Below are positions 62,825-64,000 of a DNA stretch of 64,000 nucleotides, one piece after another; the first letter of the stretch is position 1; every line of letters starts with the position of its first letter. Position numbers and translations under genes: made by a program. The notes beneath the pieces are model-generated. The model was not told where the DNA came from and did not search any database. It saw only the letters and a list, made by a program, of their open reading frames with translations. Source of the stretch: an uncultured Agathobaculum sp. (lineage in GTDB: Bacteria; Bacillota; Clostridia; Oscillospirales; Butyricicoccaceae); contig CALWUJ010000008.1 of assembly GCA_944384725.1 (NCBI GenBank), positions 1 to 64,000 of the forward strand, given 5' to 3'.

Positions 62825-64000
62825 ATGGCTAACCTTTTCACGAAAATTTTCGGTACCCATTCCTCGCATGAGTTAAAGAAAATCTATCCCATTGCCGACA
62901 AGGTCGACGCGCTCGAGGAGGAGTACAAAAAATTGACCGACGCCGAGCTGCGCGCCAAAACGGACGAGTTCAAGGCACGCTATCAGAACGGCGAAACGCT
63001 TGACCAGCTGCTGCCTGAGGCGTTTGCCACCTGCCGCGAGGCGGCATGGCGCGTGCTGGGCATGCGGCATTACCGTGTGCAGGTCATCGGCGGCATCGTG
63101 CTGCATCAGGGCCGCATCGCGGAGATGAAGACCGGTGAAGGTAAAACGCTGGTTGCAACCCTGCCCGCTTACCTGAACGCACTGACCGGCAAGGGCGTGC
63201 ACATTGTCACGGTCAACGATTATCTTGCCAAGCGCGACAGCGAATGGATGGGCAAGGTGTATCGTTTCCTTGGTCTGACCGTTGGTCTGGTCATCCACGC
63301 CGTCGAGCCGTCGCAGCGCAAGGCGATGTACGAGGCGGATATCACCTACGGCACCAATAACGAGTTTGGTTTTGACTATCTGCGCGATAACATGGCGATT
63401 TACAAAAATGCCATGGTGCAGCGCGGTCATGCATTTGCCATCGTCGACGAGGTGGACTCTATCCTGATCGACGAGGCGCGAACCCCGCTGATTATCTCCG
63501 GTCAGGGCGAGAAGTCCTCCCAGCTTTATGAAATGACAGACAGCTTTGCCGCAGGCCTTAAGCAGCTGCGTGTCAAGGAGGTTGACGCCAAGGAGGAGCA
63601 GGACGATATCGACGCTGACTATATCGTCGATGAAAAGGCCCGCACCGCGACCCTTACCCCCAAGGGTACCGCACGCGCGGAGCAGTATTTCCGTGTGGAA
63701 AACCTGTCCGACCCGGCAAATACCACGCTCCAGCACCACATCAATCAGGCGATCAAGGCGCGCGGCGTCATGCAGCGCGATGTTGACTATGTGGTACGCG
63801 ACGGTCAGGTTATCATCGTCGATGAGTTCACCGGCCGTTTGATGTTCGGCCGCCGCTATAACGAAGGTCTGCATCAGGCAATCGAAGCGAAGGAAGGCGT
63901 CAAGGTCGCGCACGAGAGCAAGACCCTGGCTACCATCACGTTCCAGAACTACTTCCGTCTGTACGGCAAGCTGTCCGGCATGACTGGTACCGCGCTGACC
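62825..64000 (+). CDS. secA: Preprotein translocase ATPase SecA (3' end outside window)
   Basis: The first 392 residues of SecA; the gene continues past the right edge. The Walker A motif MKTGEGKT is at residues 101-108. [15 protein letters not shown] and [17 protein letters not shown] follow, then Walker B region [21 protein letters not shown] and the start of the preprotein cross-linking domain. The last residues [12 protein letters not shown] are the usual end of that stretch. SecA drives Sec-dependent export. The ATG follows AAAGGCTGAAGTAAGA. Confidence 0.97.
   Translation, partial: MANLFTKIFGTHSSHELKKIYPIADKVDALEEEYKKLTDAELRAKTDEFKARYQNGETLDQLLPEAFATCREAAWRVLGMRHYRVQVIGGIVLHQGRIAEMKTGEGKTLVATLPAYLNALTGKGVHIVTVNDYLAKRDSEWMGKVYRFLGLTVGLVIHAVEPSQRKAMYEADITYGTNNEFGFDYLRDNMAIYKNAMVQRGHAFAIVDEVDSILIDEARTPLIISGQGEKSSQLYEMTDSFAAGLKQLRVKEVDAKEEQDDIDADYIVDEKARTATLTPKGTARAEQYFRVENLSDPANTTLQHHINQAIKARGVMQRDVDYVVRDGQVIIVDEFTGRLMFGRRYNEGLHQAIEAKEGVKVAHESKTLATITFQNYFRLYGKLSGMTGTALT

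Overview
The window is the replication-origin region of a moderately GC-rich Firmicutes chromosome. Gene content points to a class Clostridia anaerobe, plausibly of the Oscillospirales/Ruminococcaceae type. The supporting features are superoxide reductase and rubrerythrin, the type 1B dihydroorotate dehydrogenase pair pyrK-pyrD, remB between recF and gyrB, noc plus soj/spo0J with two perfect parS sites, and strong AGGAGG ribosome sites. The genus cannot be fixed from sequence reading alone. No insertion sequence, prophage or CRISPR array was seen.

Region 1 (1-6.8 kb) is the leftward origin arm: dnaA, dnaN, the S4 protein yaaA, recF, remB, gyrB and the first codons of gyrA, all on the minus strand. 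DnaA boxes lie on both sides of dnaA, and DnaA-trio-like triplets lie in the dnaA-dnaN gap. Region 2 (6.8-16.98 kb) is the rightward arm: rpmH, rnpA, yidD, yidC, jag, mnmE, mnmG, rsmG, noc, parA, parB. It has a long structured rpmH-rnpA spacer and an additional DnaA-box cluster just upstream of mnmG.

Region 3 (17-34.7 kb) carries housekeeping genes: serS, an FlK-type thioesterase, a DNA glycosylase, tRNA-Leu(UAG), a lipoprotein/response regulator/histidine kinase/DUF1385 operon, prmC, recA-recX, pepF, rimO-pgsA, pyrK-pyrD and a phosphatase-acetyltransferase fusion. Region 4 (34.8-51.4 kb) is more accessory. It holds an XRE membrane regulator, a large secreted L,D-transpeptidase with an N-terminal SecD-P1-like domain and SLH repeats, a zinc-ribbon membrane protein, citrate synthase, a YwaF-like protein, an odd ABC ATPase/dCMP deaminase/superoxide reductase operon, MATE, NhaC and AGCS transporters, and a radical SAM plus YhhQ pair that looks like queuosine-precursor salvage.

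Region 5 (51.5-64 kb) holds the PyrR-attenuated pyrR-pyrF-carA-carB operon, a DUF4349 lipoprotein, rubrerythrin, a TauE/SafE permease split into two 119-residue genes, prfB, a Ca2+/cation exchanger behind a yybP-ykoY (Mn2+) riboswitch, and the start of secA.

The least ordinary signals are these: the SecD-P1/SLH/L,D-transpeptidase architecture; an ordered four-hairpin intergenic element present twice (49.5 and 57.6 kb) with diverged but still paired stems and a near-identical 29-nt linker; the DnaA-box cluster before mnmG; the radical SAM/YhhQ operon with a preQ1-like leader; an H-type pseudoknot before rnpA; and the split TauE/SafE pair whose ribosome site lies inside the upstream terminator.
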